Assembly (NCBI GenBank): GCA_015501595.1
Contig: JADNRX010000102.1
Coordinates: 1-64,000 of the forward strand
DNA: 64,000 nucleotides
Direction: 5' to 3'
Origin: Hymenopellis radicata
Taxonomy: Eukaryota > Basidiomycota > Agaricomycetes > Agaricales > Physalacriaceae
Part shown: piece by piece, positions 46,301-58,159 of the stretch
Position numbering within the stretch: position 1 is the first letter of the stretch
Layout of the letters: every line of letters starts with the position of its first letter
Translations under genes and position numbers: made by a program
The notes under the pieces: model-generated
Database searches by the model: none
The model's input: the letters and a program-made list of their open reading frames with translations, nothing else
Told to the model about the DNA's origin: nothing

Positions 46301-47900
46301 TTTCGCCTCTTTCATGTACATGGACAGCCAATGCCATGTGGGGTCGATGAAGTGCCCAGCATATGCCCCGACCGACGCACCGGATTCATCTCCCTCTGAG
46401 GAAAGGGCCCGTATTGGCGCAATCATAGGCGGCATCGTGCTGCAAGGAATCCGATCTCCCATGCTCTAGGTATGTCTTCGTCCTATTGACATGGTTCAGT
46501 GATCCGTTGTTGTCTGCCGTTGGAGGAGGACGCTACCGCTGTCAATGTGACGCCTTTCCAAAGACACAAGTCTCTTCCTCTCTGAGCTTCCACTGTCGAT
46601 AGGGTTCTAACATCGCGGACGTGTCCCTCGAATATGATTTCCGCTCTCGGCGAGATAGAACGGGACTCGCGGCCTTGCAAGGCTGGACCCGTTGTATACT
46701 TCAAAGACCAGTATTTTTTAGAGTGCGCCTGTGAGATCGGGCAGTGCTTGTTGCACCCATTCTCATTCGGTGAGTCAATTCTTTTTGACTCTTGGAGCAC
46801 ATTTTGAATACGCTCCCTAGAACGAGCTCGGCAAGCTGGCGCGTCGACAGTCTCTAGAGGTCTGGTGTCCGGTGTCCCACAGTCTCTTCCCGGCCTTTCC
46901 GCCTCTATGAGATCCGCCAGGCCTTGATCGAATTTGGGCGGGATGAATGGCGGTGCGGCGGGAAGACGACATGCTAGGTCACAACCGACTCTGTTACTTG
47001 AGGCATACATGTACATTACAGGCATTGGCAATCTCAGCATGCTCCTTCGTTGTTGTTGTCTTATCATTCGGGTCATCGTCGTCGCCTTCCCAGGTTTTCT
47101 CGGAGCGTCTCGTGTACGCGCCGAAGCTTGTTCACCTATGTCTCGGAGGATTTCTGTGACCACAACCTCGGCGGTCATGATATAGTTGGACCTATAGCGA
47201 GCGTTGACCTGCCAGCAAGCCAATGTTTGCTGGATCTGCTCCGACTTCGGCGATGATGAGCGGGAACGTCTGGGAGCACGCCCTTTGACCTGGCGCGATC
47301 ATCCCGATATGGTATGCAGCGGAAACGCCACTTCTACCGCCTCTTCTCCGCCGTGCCTCTGATCAAATCGGAAGTGAGGTTCTACTTCATGGAAGTGACT
47401 GCTCACTTTTGGAAACCAAAGTTTACTTCACCAAAGTAGATACTCACTTTCCGAGACCAAGGACTTACTGCAAGAAAAGCAGCCTTCCACTTGTCAAGGC
47501 ACACTCTTACTTGTCAAAAGTGCCGGCTCACTTCAAAAGGTGAGTAGAAAAAGCAGTATTTCAGGCTCTGTAAAAAGTGGAATTATTACCCAGTATTACC
47601 ATCAAATATACGCCCCACTATAATTGCAACTTTCGCAGGAAAAAAAAGTGTACCCCAAGAGAGTGGAACACTCGACTTCGCAAAAAACGACGGCAATCTA
47701 AGCATGTCAGCTGAAACCGCTAGGCTACACAGCGACATTTAGCATAATACCTGGAAGGACTCGGGACGTCGCCGGTAATAGCTTTGGTGGGAAAGGACTT
47801 CTCTATAGTATTTGCGATCCCAAAGGCCCCCAATTCGCATACGGTGAAAGAGCCATGGCTTCGCGGAGTTCCTGAAACCCTCTACAACCACATCATACTT
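43367..47900. other. Long decayed region bounded by AAGTG/CACTT-rich clusters
   Basis: Two clusters of short AAGTG/CACTT motifs, 43676-43830 and 47363-47545, face each other across about 3.5 kb. Between them many short frames occur, none with recognised content. A small segment ('ggtatatcttcgtccc', about 44440) is echoed at about 46468 ('ggtatgtcttcgtcct'), which shows internal duplication. The minus frame at 46483-47223 is the longest but looks non-coding. The region may be the remains of one large transposon whose ends I cannot define. Confidence 0.4.
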
Positions 47901-48074
47901 CACTGTGACCGTTGACCGAAACAAATTTGGGATGCTCTTGCTGATGAGGCAGCGATTCTCTATCCCAAAAATCGGAGTCCATCGCGTCGCGCCGCGGGTA
48001 CAACTCCAAGCCAAGCCAAGCCAGGCGTCTCTGTGCCCCCCCGCCCCCTTTCCTTTAATCCCCAGCCTGGTAGC

Positions 48075-50469
48075 TCATTCATGGCTCCACCACCTCTGCT
48101 TCCAATCCCTTTACATCTGTATACAGTCTGAATTCACCAGATACTCAGTCTCCGGCAGGCTCAGTACCTCCTTCTCCATCGATTACTCCCTACCATCTCT
48201 CACGGCACCCCAGCTTTGAGGGAAGTCCAGCATTGAGCTCCGCCTCCCTCGCACCTTCTGACTCCATCTCCGTGACTGGCTCATCCTCACATCGAGCCAG
48301 TAAACGTGCTCGTCGATCTTATTCTGCAGCATTTGATATGGGCCCTACGCCATACACTGCCGACCAGCAGCAGCAGCTCGAAGAGGACATTGCCGATGCC
48401 ACCGCATCTGTCGGTATGCCGCTTTCGTGGGTTGAAAATCTCGCTGTCATGCGGCTCTTTGAGCGCCATCTGCCTGCAGCGAGCCGGAAGGTTCTCACCA
48501 AACGTATCATTCCCGAAGTCCTTGCAAAACGAAGAATGAAGGCAGTTTATATCATAGGTCATCGAATCGACTCTATGACACGACCGATGAGCGAAAGGAT
48601 GCCGCCAACTTGTTTCGGATGATGCTTGAGAGCTCGAGTTGGCAGCCAAGTATGGGATTATTGTCATTGCATTCACGCGTCGGATGCTTCAGGAGAATCG
48701 CGAAAGGCGCGTAGGATGTTGGTTAGGCTTCGGCCTTGGACGCCTGACTGCTACGCTCATCAGGTAAGCTATGATACTTCAAGCTTGCTATCTCAATTCA
48801 ACACTCCGTATCTACAAGATCACTCTGATCGTTGGCGATTACCTGAAGTTTCTTCCACCTATGCGTAAACGATACACGCAGTGGGCTACTGCCTTGATAA
48901 CGTGGCTTCGATCCAAGACCCAAGTACTGGGACTAATTCGTCGGCTTCAGCAAGAGAATAACTTGCCTGTCCTTGCTGTCATTCGTGCTGTTCTTACGCG
49001 ATGGACCGCTCACTACCTCGCGTTTACGCGAGTCGCCTATTGGTTCTGCGATCAACATTACAGCTCAAGCGCTCATGGTTCGTCAGGGCAGTGGTCTTCT
49101 ACCTCGTAAGGAGCAGCTTCCGGTATCGGGTGATAAGAAATCGCGGCAGAAAGGTCGCGTAATGGTCTGAGTCATTGAGGACTCCCCTTTCTGACAAGAA
49201 TTAGGACGGTTAGCTTGAGATCTCCTTCATGTATCGGTGCCTCCAGCTCACGACTACACACAGAATCAAAAACCAAAAACCATCTTGAGCCGCTTGCCAT
49301 CGCGGCGAATATCACTCAGTCTGCCTTCTGCCGCCTTGACCTTCTTACATTTGGCTATCTATTCCGACACCAGTCTGAAAACCTCACCGATGCGTCGGAT
49401 CAGCCTTCCAAACGCGCGATAATCGCGAGCATCGAGAAGCGCTGGGGCAAAGTGTGACCAGAATGATCGCTGCCGTCCTGCTCAATCCATTCATTAAGGC
49501 TACTGCATTCAAGGAGACGGACGATACTCGACCATTTATGGTTCCCGCTACAATGCTACTACTCTTGCGTCGCTTATATATTCGCTTTTTCCGCGAGGAC
49601 TGTCCTTCCAACCTCAATCTTCTCCTCGATCAGAACATCAAGGATTATTTTGGCAACCGGGGGCTCTTCGCTGTACTGCTACGCGAGCACCCAGGCCCAG
49701 CAGGCTTCGAACGATCGAACAGCGCCTGATCCTCGAGACGTCTATCATGGCCTTGTCACAGTTGGACAAATCCCATCCGTTACCACCCCTCTCATTCGTC
49801 TCGGCGCCCTTCACATCTACAGTATCTGCGCTAATTCCGCATCCTGCGAACGTCTTTTCATCATCATGGGCAACGTACTAACCAAACTACGCAACCGTAT
49901 GGGCCAAGATATCTTGAAGCTGCCGATTCGCGATGAGTTTGTCGAGGACGGCGAGTCAAAAGCGCGTCTCAAGCGACACTTCGGGAGATAGAGACCAGTC
50001 GAGCACCTGCGACTGTCGCTACTAGTACTCCCCGTGCGTTTGCTTCATCGTTCACCGCAGATAACCAGGACGATGATGATGATGATGAGGACATGGAGTT
50101 CAACAACCCCGGCTATCTTCCCCCGCCGCTGGAAGATGAGGAGGTAATGGCTGCTGCTAACCCAGCTGCCAGATCTGCTTTCGATCGTATTGTTAACAGT
50201 TTGATTGAACGAGTCGAAGAGGATGAAGAGGACACGATCGATGAGATTGAGGAAGCTGCAGGTGACAATGGGGAGTCTATTTCTATTACAATTGGGAATC
50301 TCTTTAATTTTGGGGAGACAGTATTCATGCTGTTCGGAGTCTCGAGGAAGAGCTGGAGTTTTATAGACTTGTCGATCTCGATGCAGACGGTGATGAAGGG
50401 TATATAGATATCGACGAAACTGCGGAATCGATTATCCACCCGTCGATTGTACTCGAAAAAACCATGTAA
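48075..50469 (+). pseudogene. hAT transposase relic
   Basis: hAT transposases cut DNA with an RNase-H-like DDE core. A Ser-rich start is followed by 'PLSWVENLAVMRLFER' (48418 on), 'LYDTTDERKDAANLFRMM', then in another frame 'SDASGESRKARRML' (the usual site of the first catalytic Asp), 'CYAHQ' joined to 'TLIVGDYLKF', 'WLRSKTQVLGLIRRLQ', 'AVLTRWTAHYLAF', 'AANITQSAFCRLD', 'AAVLLNPFIKATAF', the dimerisation motif 'YSICANSASCERLF' with 'GNVLTKLRNR', and an acidic tail ending 'HPSIVLEKTM' at 50469. At least three frameshifts separate these pieces, so it is inactive as read. I could not find terminal repeats, and the TAGAGACC ends of the 15969 element were not seen here. Confidence 0.85.
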
Positions 50470-50470
50470 C

Positions 50471-50886
50471 TTATGCAGCTATGTCGCCCGCCAGCTCCGC
50501 TACTACACGCCTCAAATCATCGACCAGCTCTCGCAGCTCTCCATCCGAAGGGGCCGGCACATTATTGACAGCACCTGAGTCCATAAAGCATGCGTACAGG
50601 TAGAGAGGGCATCGAATTGGGTAGACGAAGTGGATTGGGAGGCCTCGCTCTCCTGAGACGGAGCACAATCTGCAGGTTCCGCGGGAGGAATATAACTATA
50701 AGATATTCAGAAGGCGACATTCAAAGGAAACCTTATAACACACTCTTTGCATCCCGGGCACGCGTAATCTTCTCCGACAGGCCTCCCCTTGCGGTGAAGA
50801 TCGCAAAAGGTAATAGGACGGCGGCGTAGTGGACGACGACGCGCCAGTACTGCTATGGTGTTGTCCTGACTCTTCTCCTTCGGCAT
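50471..50886 (-). CDS. Small Cys/His-containing protein, convergent with the hAT transposase
   Basis: From an ATG at 50886 the first exon has an arginine-rich run ('ARRRPLRRRP') followed by 'CDLHRKGRP' and 'YACPGCKEC', which could bind one zinc. An intron (donor 'gtttcc', acceptor 'cttatag' near 50700) leads to a Ser/Thr-rich exon. A short third exon ends in the acidic helix 'DGELRELVDDLRRVVAEL' and a TAA at 50471-50473. The stop lies one base from the transposase stop on the other strand. The two could belong to one element, or the spacing may be chance. No family is recognised. Confidence 0.5.
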
Positions 50887-51396
50887 TTTGAGGGACTATG
50901 CCGGGGTAGCTTATACAGCGCAACGGATGGCGTTGAGGTTGTTTGCACCGTACGCGACGTGGGCGAAGCCATGGTCACCCAAATTTGCGGTCGTGGGAAG
51001 AGGTCAACAACACACGTTCGGAGCCTAGTCGAACGACTCTGGCGGGAGACTACCTAGCGGAAGACTGCGTCGTGCGGGAAACGCTGGAAACGCACCGTAG
51101 CTGCATTAGTCTAACAAGAACTGGGTTGCATGAGGATCACAAAATAGGAGAGTCAAGAAATGCTATGTGCATTGGAATGATAGTCAATAGTATCACAGAA
51201 TCAATACAAGAACCTTTGACTTCCTACTGAAAGGCTGCTTCAGCCACGCCCGCTGTTCGTACCTTCATCACTATTGGATTGAGCTGTAGCTCCATGTAGA
51301 GGAAAGATGGTGAGCTTACCACTAATTTTCGTCCTGTGTCATTTATCGTCGGAAATAAGCGCCCTCTTCAGAGAGATTCGTCGTCTGACAAAATGT

Positions 51397-52383
51397 CTAT
51401 AATCTCAGGGGTTGAGGTACTTTGCCTAGCCTGTTGAGGTCGGCCAGATCTACCCCAACCTCGCCCTGATGGATGCAGCCTGGAGGAGCTTCGTCGTCCG
51501 ATGAAATGTCTATAATCTCAGGGGTTGAGGCACGTCGCCTAACCTGTCGAGGTCGAGGTCGGGCAGATCCACGCAAAGCCCGTCCGCGTCCACGCCCACG
51601 CCCGCGCCCGCGCAAAGGCATCTCTGCCCGCACAGGCTCCAACCTTGCGTCAGGTTGGACAGGCGGTGCAATGTGAAGGGGCTGTGCAGGGGGGGTAGTA
51701 GCTGGAGGAAGAGGACGGGTGTCTTTAAATTTGTTGAACTTTAGGCTATCGAGCTTTTGAATCAAGTTTTGGCGCTTCTTCTCCTGGAGCAGTTTCTCCT
51801 GGCGCAGTCGGTTTCTTAGCTTCTTAGTGGCATGCTTCTCAGCTAGATTTGTGGTTACCCAATCATGGTGAACCAAAGTGATGACAGCGGCGCGACAGGT
51901 GGGACCTGTTGGAGTGAAATGAGTATGGATGAGACGACACAATAGACTGCATACAGGTGGGCTCCAAATTTTGCGCGTTCCACCAACTATGGAGACATTC
52001 CTACAAAGATTTGGATTGGTAAGGAAGAAGGGAGCAAGAAAATACACACCAGATGATAAAGGGTGGCCAAACAAGGGCATGGTAGTAAATAGACAGGCTG
52101 ATACTCAGCGTCCCAACAGATCTATGCCGAACCACATGAAACAATGAACATGGAACAGATACCGAGTTACTCACGCAGCAAACAGTTTCATTCCTCCAGA
52201 CTAGTGCCTCTTTGTCCATTTTTTTTGTCTTCTTAAAAAGGTGGCTTCCTACAGCTTCTCCCAGGAGATCTTTCACGAACTGCTCGGCATATCAGAGAAA
52301 AGAACCATGTATGGGAAAGTCCAGCATACGTCAAAGCGGGCCTGATGTTCGCTATTCTGAGGTTCGTTAATGAGTTGGTCCAT
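51397..52383 (-). CDS. Basic RG-rich protein with a SUMO-interaction-like motif
   Basis: The ATG at 52383 starts 'MDQLINEPQNSEHQ'. An intron (donor at 'gtatgctgg') joins to 'FVKDLLGEAVGSHLF' and 'WRNETVC'. A long intron of about 230 bp then leads to 'GPTCRAAVITLVHHDW', a lysine-rich helix ('KLRNRLRQEKLLQEKKRQN'), a proline-rich linker, an Arg-Gly run ('RGRGRGRGRGR') and 'TPEIIDISSDDEAPP'. The last piece has the hydrophobic-then-acidic layout of SUMO-interaction motifs. Arg-Gly runs often bind RNA. The frame is open to a stop at 51397. A 113-bp duplicated segment (51393 and 51506) repeats the DNA for this motif, but the second copy falls after the stop. Function unknown. Confidence 0.5.
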
Positions 52384-52486
52384 GTTGAAGCGAAATATAA
52401 TATTGAACAAATATTAAACGCTGATGGTGACAAGAAGACAGAGCTTGATGAGATAAGCAGGTAAACACGTGTGGAGTCCAATGAAA

Positions 52487-54603
52487 GGGTTTACCTTCCT
52501 TTCGACTGTTTGGGAGTCGATGTTGCGGCTACACCTCTGTGTTCTGCCTGGAGCGGAAACCGGACGATGCTCATCTGGCCCAGGAGTCAAAAGGGTGTAC
52601 CTCCCTTACGACTGTCTGGAGTCGATGGTGCGGCTACACTCTGTGTTCTGCTTGGAGCGTACGCAGCCTCCTACCTTGTCCCTGACGGTCTAGGGTTGCT
52701 CTTCTGCGAAGCAAAGCGCCATTGAGATGGTCTCTCTGCCGGCTGCTTACGCCATGGTGAAACATGGCTTGCCTAGCTGAGGTGGTGATTTCATGTCCAA
52801 GGGGATGAGAAAAGGTGTGCTCCGTACCTCATGTCCCCAGCAGTTGGGTTACCTTTGCGGACAAGAGTTTTTTGTCGATTTGTACGTCCTGGTTTGCTTC
52901 ATTAATTCGGAATTTTCTGACGCTGTTCAAGTCTCACTGCCGCCACCTCTTTCGGACTCGATGCCTGGGGGTCGGCCACTCTCTACTGCGTTACATTCAT
53001 TCCCCTTCCCTAATCCATCATGTCCACTCACTTTCCGCAGAGAAAGATGTCGCTCCCGTCTTCCAGCACGATAGCTCCTCCACTGCTTTCGACTGTGGGC
53101 GCAGGAGGAAGTTGTATAACCTGCACGCGCGGTTACCAATGCGTCCCCTTCAAGGGCACTGCAAATCCCCGCATTGATCCCAATACAATTACCACTTGTG
53201 GATTCGCCATCTCATCAGCCTCAGTCAACACGACCTTGACCGTCCCCGTCACACTGCTGGTATTGTCTGCCGCGGCCCGAACTTTCTCGGCTATGGGAAA
53301 CCGACCGACCGTCAGAAGACGGTTTGCGGCGTCCTGCTCGACTTTCTGGGATGTTTAGCGGTTTTGTCGGGAACCGCGATCGTTGCAGCGATATCTTGCG
53401 TGACCTTGAAGGCCTCGTGAAGGTAGGCGAAATGTTGGTTGTCCTTGGGCGTCCTGGATGGTGGGTATTTAACTTTGGGTTTACTTGAATTTATAACTGA
53501 TCTATGTCCAGTGGCTGCCGACTCTGCTCAAGTCGATAGCTGGTGAAACACACGGGTTCTACGTTGAGGAAGATGCGCATATCAATTATCAGGGTATGTC
53601 TTTTTGATCACGTTGACCTTACAGCCTCTAAACGATCATCTAGGCATTCTTTTGGAAACTATGCACAAGGATTTCCGCGGCGCAGTCATATATAACGCCC
53701 AAACCGATGTTCCTTTCCCCGACCTCACTGTTGGCCAGACCTTACCTTTGCTTCCCGCGCTCGTACACCTCGCACCCCTCTTCCTGGGATCATGCGCGAT
53801 ATGTTTTCCGACCACATGCGCGACGTTGTCATGACCGTGGTCGAATTGAGCCACACCCTCAAATCAAGGTCGGCAACGACTTTGTGCGTGGCGTCTCTGA
53901 TGGCGACAGAAGGCGTATCAGTATCGCCGAGGCGGCGCTGCGTGGGAGCGCACCCTTTCTCTGCTGAGACAACTCAACCCACAGCGCGACTGCTCTCGAG
54001 TTCGTCAAGATAATTCGTCTGTCCAACAATCATATGGACCTAGGATGGATGACCAGGCGAAGGGCGTGTGAGTGTCACTTTATTTGCTAATTCAATACTT
54101 GGTCCTCATATGTTTCGTTCAGGTGATCCAAATCAAATCCCCTTACATCGACGCCTATGCAGGTCCGCCTTTGTTTAACGGGTGGTTTCCAGCCACTGAG
54201 GGGCGACATCATCCTGTTCTTCACCGCTCTCTTGGGCAATCTGGCTGCGGCTTTTATCCCTTCCAGCGTGTTCTACGGCCTCCCAGCAGATACGAGTAGT
54301 GGCGAACCTTCGACGCGAAGTGGACCACTTGTTCATATTCCTCCTCTTCTCGTCCCTCATGACCCTCGCCGCGTCGATGATCTTCCGCACTGTCGGAGCA
54401 CTCTCACGCAAGATCTCGCAGTCAATGGCGCCTGCCGCACTTATCATCCTCGCCCTAGTCATTTATACGGGCTTCACTGTTCCTGTAGATGGGATGCATC
54501 CTTGGGTCACTATGCTTTTGAGAGTCTGACGGTCAATGAATTCGTCTGACTGAAGTCTGTGTGTTCGGTGTTCGTAGTACGACGGCATGCCCTTAGCGAA
54601 TCG
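52487..54603. repeat. Inverted duplication, right arm (with 27170-29282)
   Basis: The plus-strand counterpart of 27170-29282. Only a few differences are visible in translation, for example Pro to Ser in 'INSEFSDAV' and Cys to Arg in 'NPRIDPNT'. The two arms are about 23 kb apart, face each other, and enclose 29283-52486. Confidence 0.9.
53196..54549 (+). pseudogene. PDR-type ABC transporter relic (right arm)
   Basis: Same content and same lesions as the left arm: 'LGYGKPTD' (53300), 'ILRDLEGLVKVGEMLVVLG' and then a broken Walker A with an intron-like break, '[17 protein letters not shown]', '[12 protein letters not shown]', the altered ABC signature '[12 protein letters not shown]', an early stop after 'APFLC', and membrane-domain pieces ending 'ESLTVNEFV'. 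The protein would have been a full-length drug exporter of the plasma membrane. The first nucleotide-binding domain and part of the first membrane domain are all that remain. Confidence 0.8.
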
Positions 54604-56588
54604 GGGAGGTGGAAGCTTGTCGATTTGCAGACAGGGGCATGTTCATGAGATACGTGCGATGAGGCATAGACCATCAATAGACGTACTCCAACGAAAAAGT
54701 TTTTGGGATAACATCAGGGAGACGTACGGGGAAGATGCTCCAGCGCCCACTCGAGACGATCGCAAGGTTCAAGAACTCTTGGAGCAGTTTGGCCAGGATG
54801 AAGACGACGAACAGTTTGACGGCGAGGAGAGTGATTTGGAGGAAGCATGGTACGTGAATTCTTCCAGTTAAACTAGTTTACTGATTAGGGTTTAGATTTT
54901 TGTCACAAGATTACATTTTTGTCAATATGTGCAAGATACGTAGTAGAAGATTCGCCTCTTTGATACAAGGTGAGCCTTTTCGAAACCAAGAGAACAGGAA
55001 ATACTGACGATTTCAAAAGAGGTCTTACTCCGCCGCCATTGGTGACATCAGGAATGCGACGATGCGGGCACAAATGGTTTTGCTTTTTCAAGAGTGAGCC
55101 GTGAACGAGCGGGTGAAAGTCGAATCGGTACCTTGACCCTTGTTATTTTCATCTTGGAGTTGGATGTCGTCTTGATGAGGGTCTGTGGCGACGAGCAGTA
55201 GCTTTTCCGCGGCGTTGTTGACGAGTGAATTGGGCGCGGTGTTCGAGGATGGGCACCCGCTTCGGGAAACGTCGATTGCAAGACGTGGGGCTAGACGGTT
55301 CACGATGTCTCTAGCGACGACGAGCAGCTTCTCGGCGTCGTTGATGGGTGCAGTCGGCAGCGCGGCGATGTTGGAAGATGTGCGTGTGCTGGGAGAGATG
55401 GTAATTGGGGCCTGATGACTGCCTAGCAGGGCTGTGGTGCGTAGAACGAGCAGGACGTCGGCATTGAGGCGTCTACGTGTGCTGGGGGCGAAGGTGATGA
55501 CGGATTCCGGGGTCTGCACGGCTCGGAAAGCTGATGTTGGCGTGGAGGACGGCTACGTACCGTCAGTTCGATTGCACTCTGATTCGCGGCCCTCCCGTCC
55601 AGCAATCTGTTTCTGGAGCGTATGTCGTTCTCCTCACCCGACTGCTCGCGACGGACTGTCTAGTTGACCCATCCAGTAAGCAATTTTGCAAAAATTACGG
55701 TCGACGACTCACATATTTAGGGCGCCATGCGGCACAGATTCGGAGGGCGGCGTTGTGGTTGGGGTCGCGGTGGAGTAGAGCACGGAGCCAGGGCGCCATG
55801 GCGGTGGTGGTGAGAGTGATACGGACGTGATGCTCTCCAGCGATCATCACGAGAACTCTTCAGCACAGTCTCCTTTCTAAACAACGACGACGGCCGACTC
55901 CCTGCGCATGCCTTCAGACTCTCTGCCTGACCGATAAATCCTCCCCCCCCCCTTCTCACACCACCTCTTATGTCACAAACCATCATCCTTTGGCTGTTCC
56001 ACCCACCGGGAAACAGAAGACCTTCATCACGAATACATTTGGTGCAGGCTCAGACGACACTGCCATTCGCTTCGCGAAGCGTGCGTTCCAACTTTATTGT
56101 CTGTGATGTCTATTATATTAAAATGGGACCTCAAGTTCGTATCACTCGCCCCGCCAGTGCCGCAGGCCACCGGATGATGATCTCCCCGGCTACCCTCGAC
56201 CGTCTTAGTACGTTCAGACGATGCTTCTTCCTTCCTCCAAGTCTGATATGCTTTCTTTCAAGGGCGAAGGAGTGTATACCTGCGAGTCGAGCGGGTAGGC
56301 TCACAAAGTTGAATTAACAGGAGCTTCAGGAACCTTGGGATATTTACGTGTCGGACGAGCTGAACTGCGATGACATTGAGTAGCGACGATACCCTAGTCT
56401 TTGCTTAGCCCTCTCGAAATTATGATGTCTGTGTATTTCGTACTGACTGAGCCTGACCGCGAAACTTGAAGCATGATCGGAACAAATGCTCCGGCCCACA
56501 AAAAGGCACGTCGTGTCACGTTGCTTTGCTTCCCACCATCACCATGGTTTGGATATGCATATAACGACGCCCGTTAGCGCGACGACTA
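54604..56588. other. No confident gene
   Basis: A plus frame ending at 54871 is acidic ('QFGQDEDDEQFDGEES') and may be a relic exon. Minus frames at 55088-55519 encode Ser/Thr/Asn-rich sequence with two similar segments ('AEKLLVVARD' and 'AEKLLLVATD'), which suggests a small internal duplication. No family is recognised and no start or splice pattern is convincing. Confidence 0.4.
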
Positions 56589-56825
56589 ATGACGGGTAAA
56601 CATCAACCGCCAAGATACGCGGAAACCACGGTTTTCGAAAAGCTCACCATTGGTTTCTGGATCATCCTTCTACGTGCGTATCTGTACAATGTTCAAGATT
56701 GTTCTAACTATCATGTAGCTTTTCACATTGTCTGGAAGCTAGCCCTTAACGTTACTACCTCCAAGCCATGGACGCGAATTGTTACCGAAAGTTTTTCTCG
56801 GTACTTCACCGACCATTTAACGTAG
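56589..56825 (+). pseudogene. Possible N-terminal exons of an alpha/beta hydrolase
   Basis: The frame 'FEKLTIGFWIILLR', an intron, then 'AFHIVWKLALN' and 'KPWTRIVTESFSRYFTDHLT' resembles the membrane-anchor start of mushroom arylacetamide-deacetylase-like hydrolases. The catalytic part (HGGG and GxSxG) does not follow: the next gene begins within 70 bases on the other strand. If the identification is right this is a fragment. The likeness is from memory and weak. Confidence 0.3.
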
Positions 56826-56887
56826 GTTTTGAAATAGCGGTTTAAATCTGATGGCAATATCATACATTTCTTCCGCTATTCGCAGTG

Positions 56888-57809
56888 TCAACGCTCGTAA
56901 AGCTCAAGTTTCTTCTCGAGCATGTTAAGCTCAGACTCCAGCTCGGCAATCTCGACTCGCAATTCCAACGTTGTCCCGCACGACGCCAGCGACTGTTTCT
57001 CATCTATAGCCTGCATCCCCTTCACCCTCTTCTTGGCGTCCTTCGTCTGCGATAGCATTGTGTCCAGCTTGATCTGCTCCTCCTTCATCTTGGAATCCCA
57101 TCCCTTTCTCTGCGCCATCAAGACTTCGTGCTCGCGTTCCTTCCCTTTGAACTTTTCCAGCTTGTCCTCTGCAGAGTCCAGCAGCGCCTGAGCTTCCTGC
57201 AGCTTCCCCGTCTCGATATCTTGTTCAACCTTCAGGATAACCAGCTTGGTACTCATGTAGGCCAGATGTGCGGCGTTGGTTTCGAACAGTGGCCTGTGGT
57301 ATTCGATCAAGCGCTTCCACACGTCCGTCCGCTTTTCCGTTAAAGGGATTTCCTTCTCCATCCTCTTCGATCCCTTCTTCAATTTCATTTCTTCTTTTAC
57401 CGTAGTGGCCACCCTCCCCGTCAACCTGTGCACTTCCTCTTCGAGTAACCGGTGGGCTCGTTTTTCCTCCAGGCCATCTCTCTCGGCGGTGAGACGAGAT
57501 AGCTGCGTTTCCGCGGCGGCTGCGCGTGCCTCCAGCTCGGGTACAGACGACTGTGATGCATTCTGCTTGCTTGCGAGGACCTTCTTTCGGTTTTCGAGTT
57601 CTGCCTCTCGCGCTTTGATCTCCGCCTCCCTCGTCCGCAACTCCTTTGCCTGAGCTTGGATGCGCCATTTCTGGGGGGCTTACACGTAGGCTGCGTCGTC
57701 GGATTGGCGGCTTACGCGTTCGATCCAACGCCATCCAAGTCGTAAAGAGGCGATCCGGGTGAGAGAGGAAAGAGAGAACAGTGAGAGTGGGAGCAAGAAG
57801 AGTGGCCAA
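56888..57809 (-). CDS. Hypothetical long coiled-coil protein
   Basis: The main exon (to 56888) encodes about 250 residues of nearly continuous heptads rich in Glu, Lys and Leu ('EAEIKAREAELENRKKVL', 'EKKLELYER' at the end). There are no membrane segments or catalytic motifs. An upstream ATG at 57809 ('MATLLAPTLTVLSFLS') could be a first exon joined by an intron across about 57670-57720, but an internal start at the first Met of the coil is also possible. Coiled coils of this kind act as structural or scaffolding proteins; nothing points to a partner. Confidence 0.5.
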
Positions 57810-58078
57810 AATTCATACTCTGCTGGACAAACAGCATCAAATAAAGACGCATTTACCCTCTGCTCTCACTCAACGCGACTGTATCGTCTGCGTGCTCGTC
57901 GTGGCTCGTCGAAATCTTCCCGCGCTCGTCCTCTACGATCTCCATGACGTCTGGCCTGCTGGCGCTATCGAACACACTCTGGCCATTGACTATCCGGCAC
58001 TTTGAGCCACTGCCTCTATCGATCTGCTCAATTCCCGGCATTCTCTCTCGTTCTTGGTCGATGTACGTCGATGAATCT

Positions 58079-58159
58079 GTCACCCGGCGTCTGTCGGCGA
58101 AGATCCAGGACAAGGAGGGTATCCCACCAGACCAGCAGCATCTTATTTTCTCCCGCTGA
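58079..58159 (+). pseudogene. Ubiquitin fragment
   Basis: The frame reads 'AKIQDKEGIPPDQQ' and then 'HLIFSR' and a stop. The first 14 residues equal residues 28-41 of ubiquitin, which is invariant in eukaryotes; the following 'LIF' also matches. Upstream residues ('YVDESVTRRLS') do not match ubiquitin, and the C-terminal half with the di-Gly is missing. It is a relic of a ubiquitin or ubiquitin-fusion gene. Confidence 0.85.

Noticed and set aside
46483..47223. A 246-codon minus frame
   Set aside because: Composition is arginine/serine-rich without motif, other frames are also open, and it lies in a decayed repeat region; probably not a gene.
51397..52383. RING E3 ligase with SUMO-interaction motif (a SUMO-targeted ubiquitin ligase)
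   Set aside because: Only 'GPTCRA' resembles the end of a RING; the other zinc ligands are missing, so the call is not supported.
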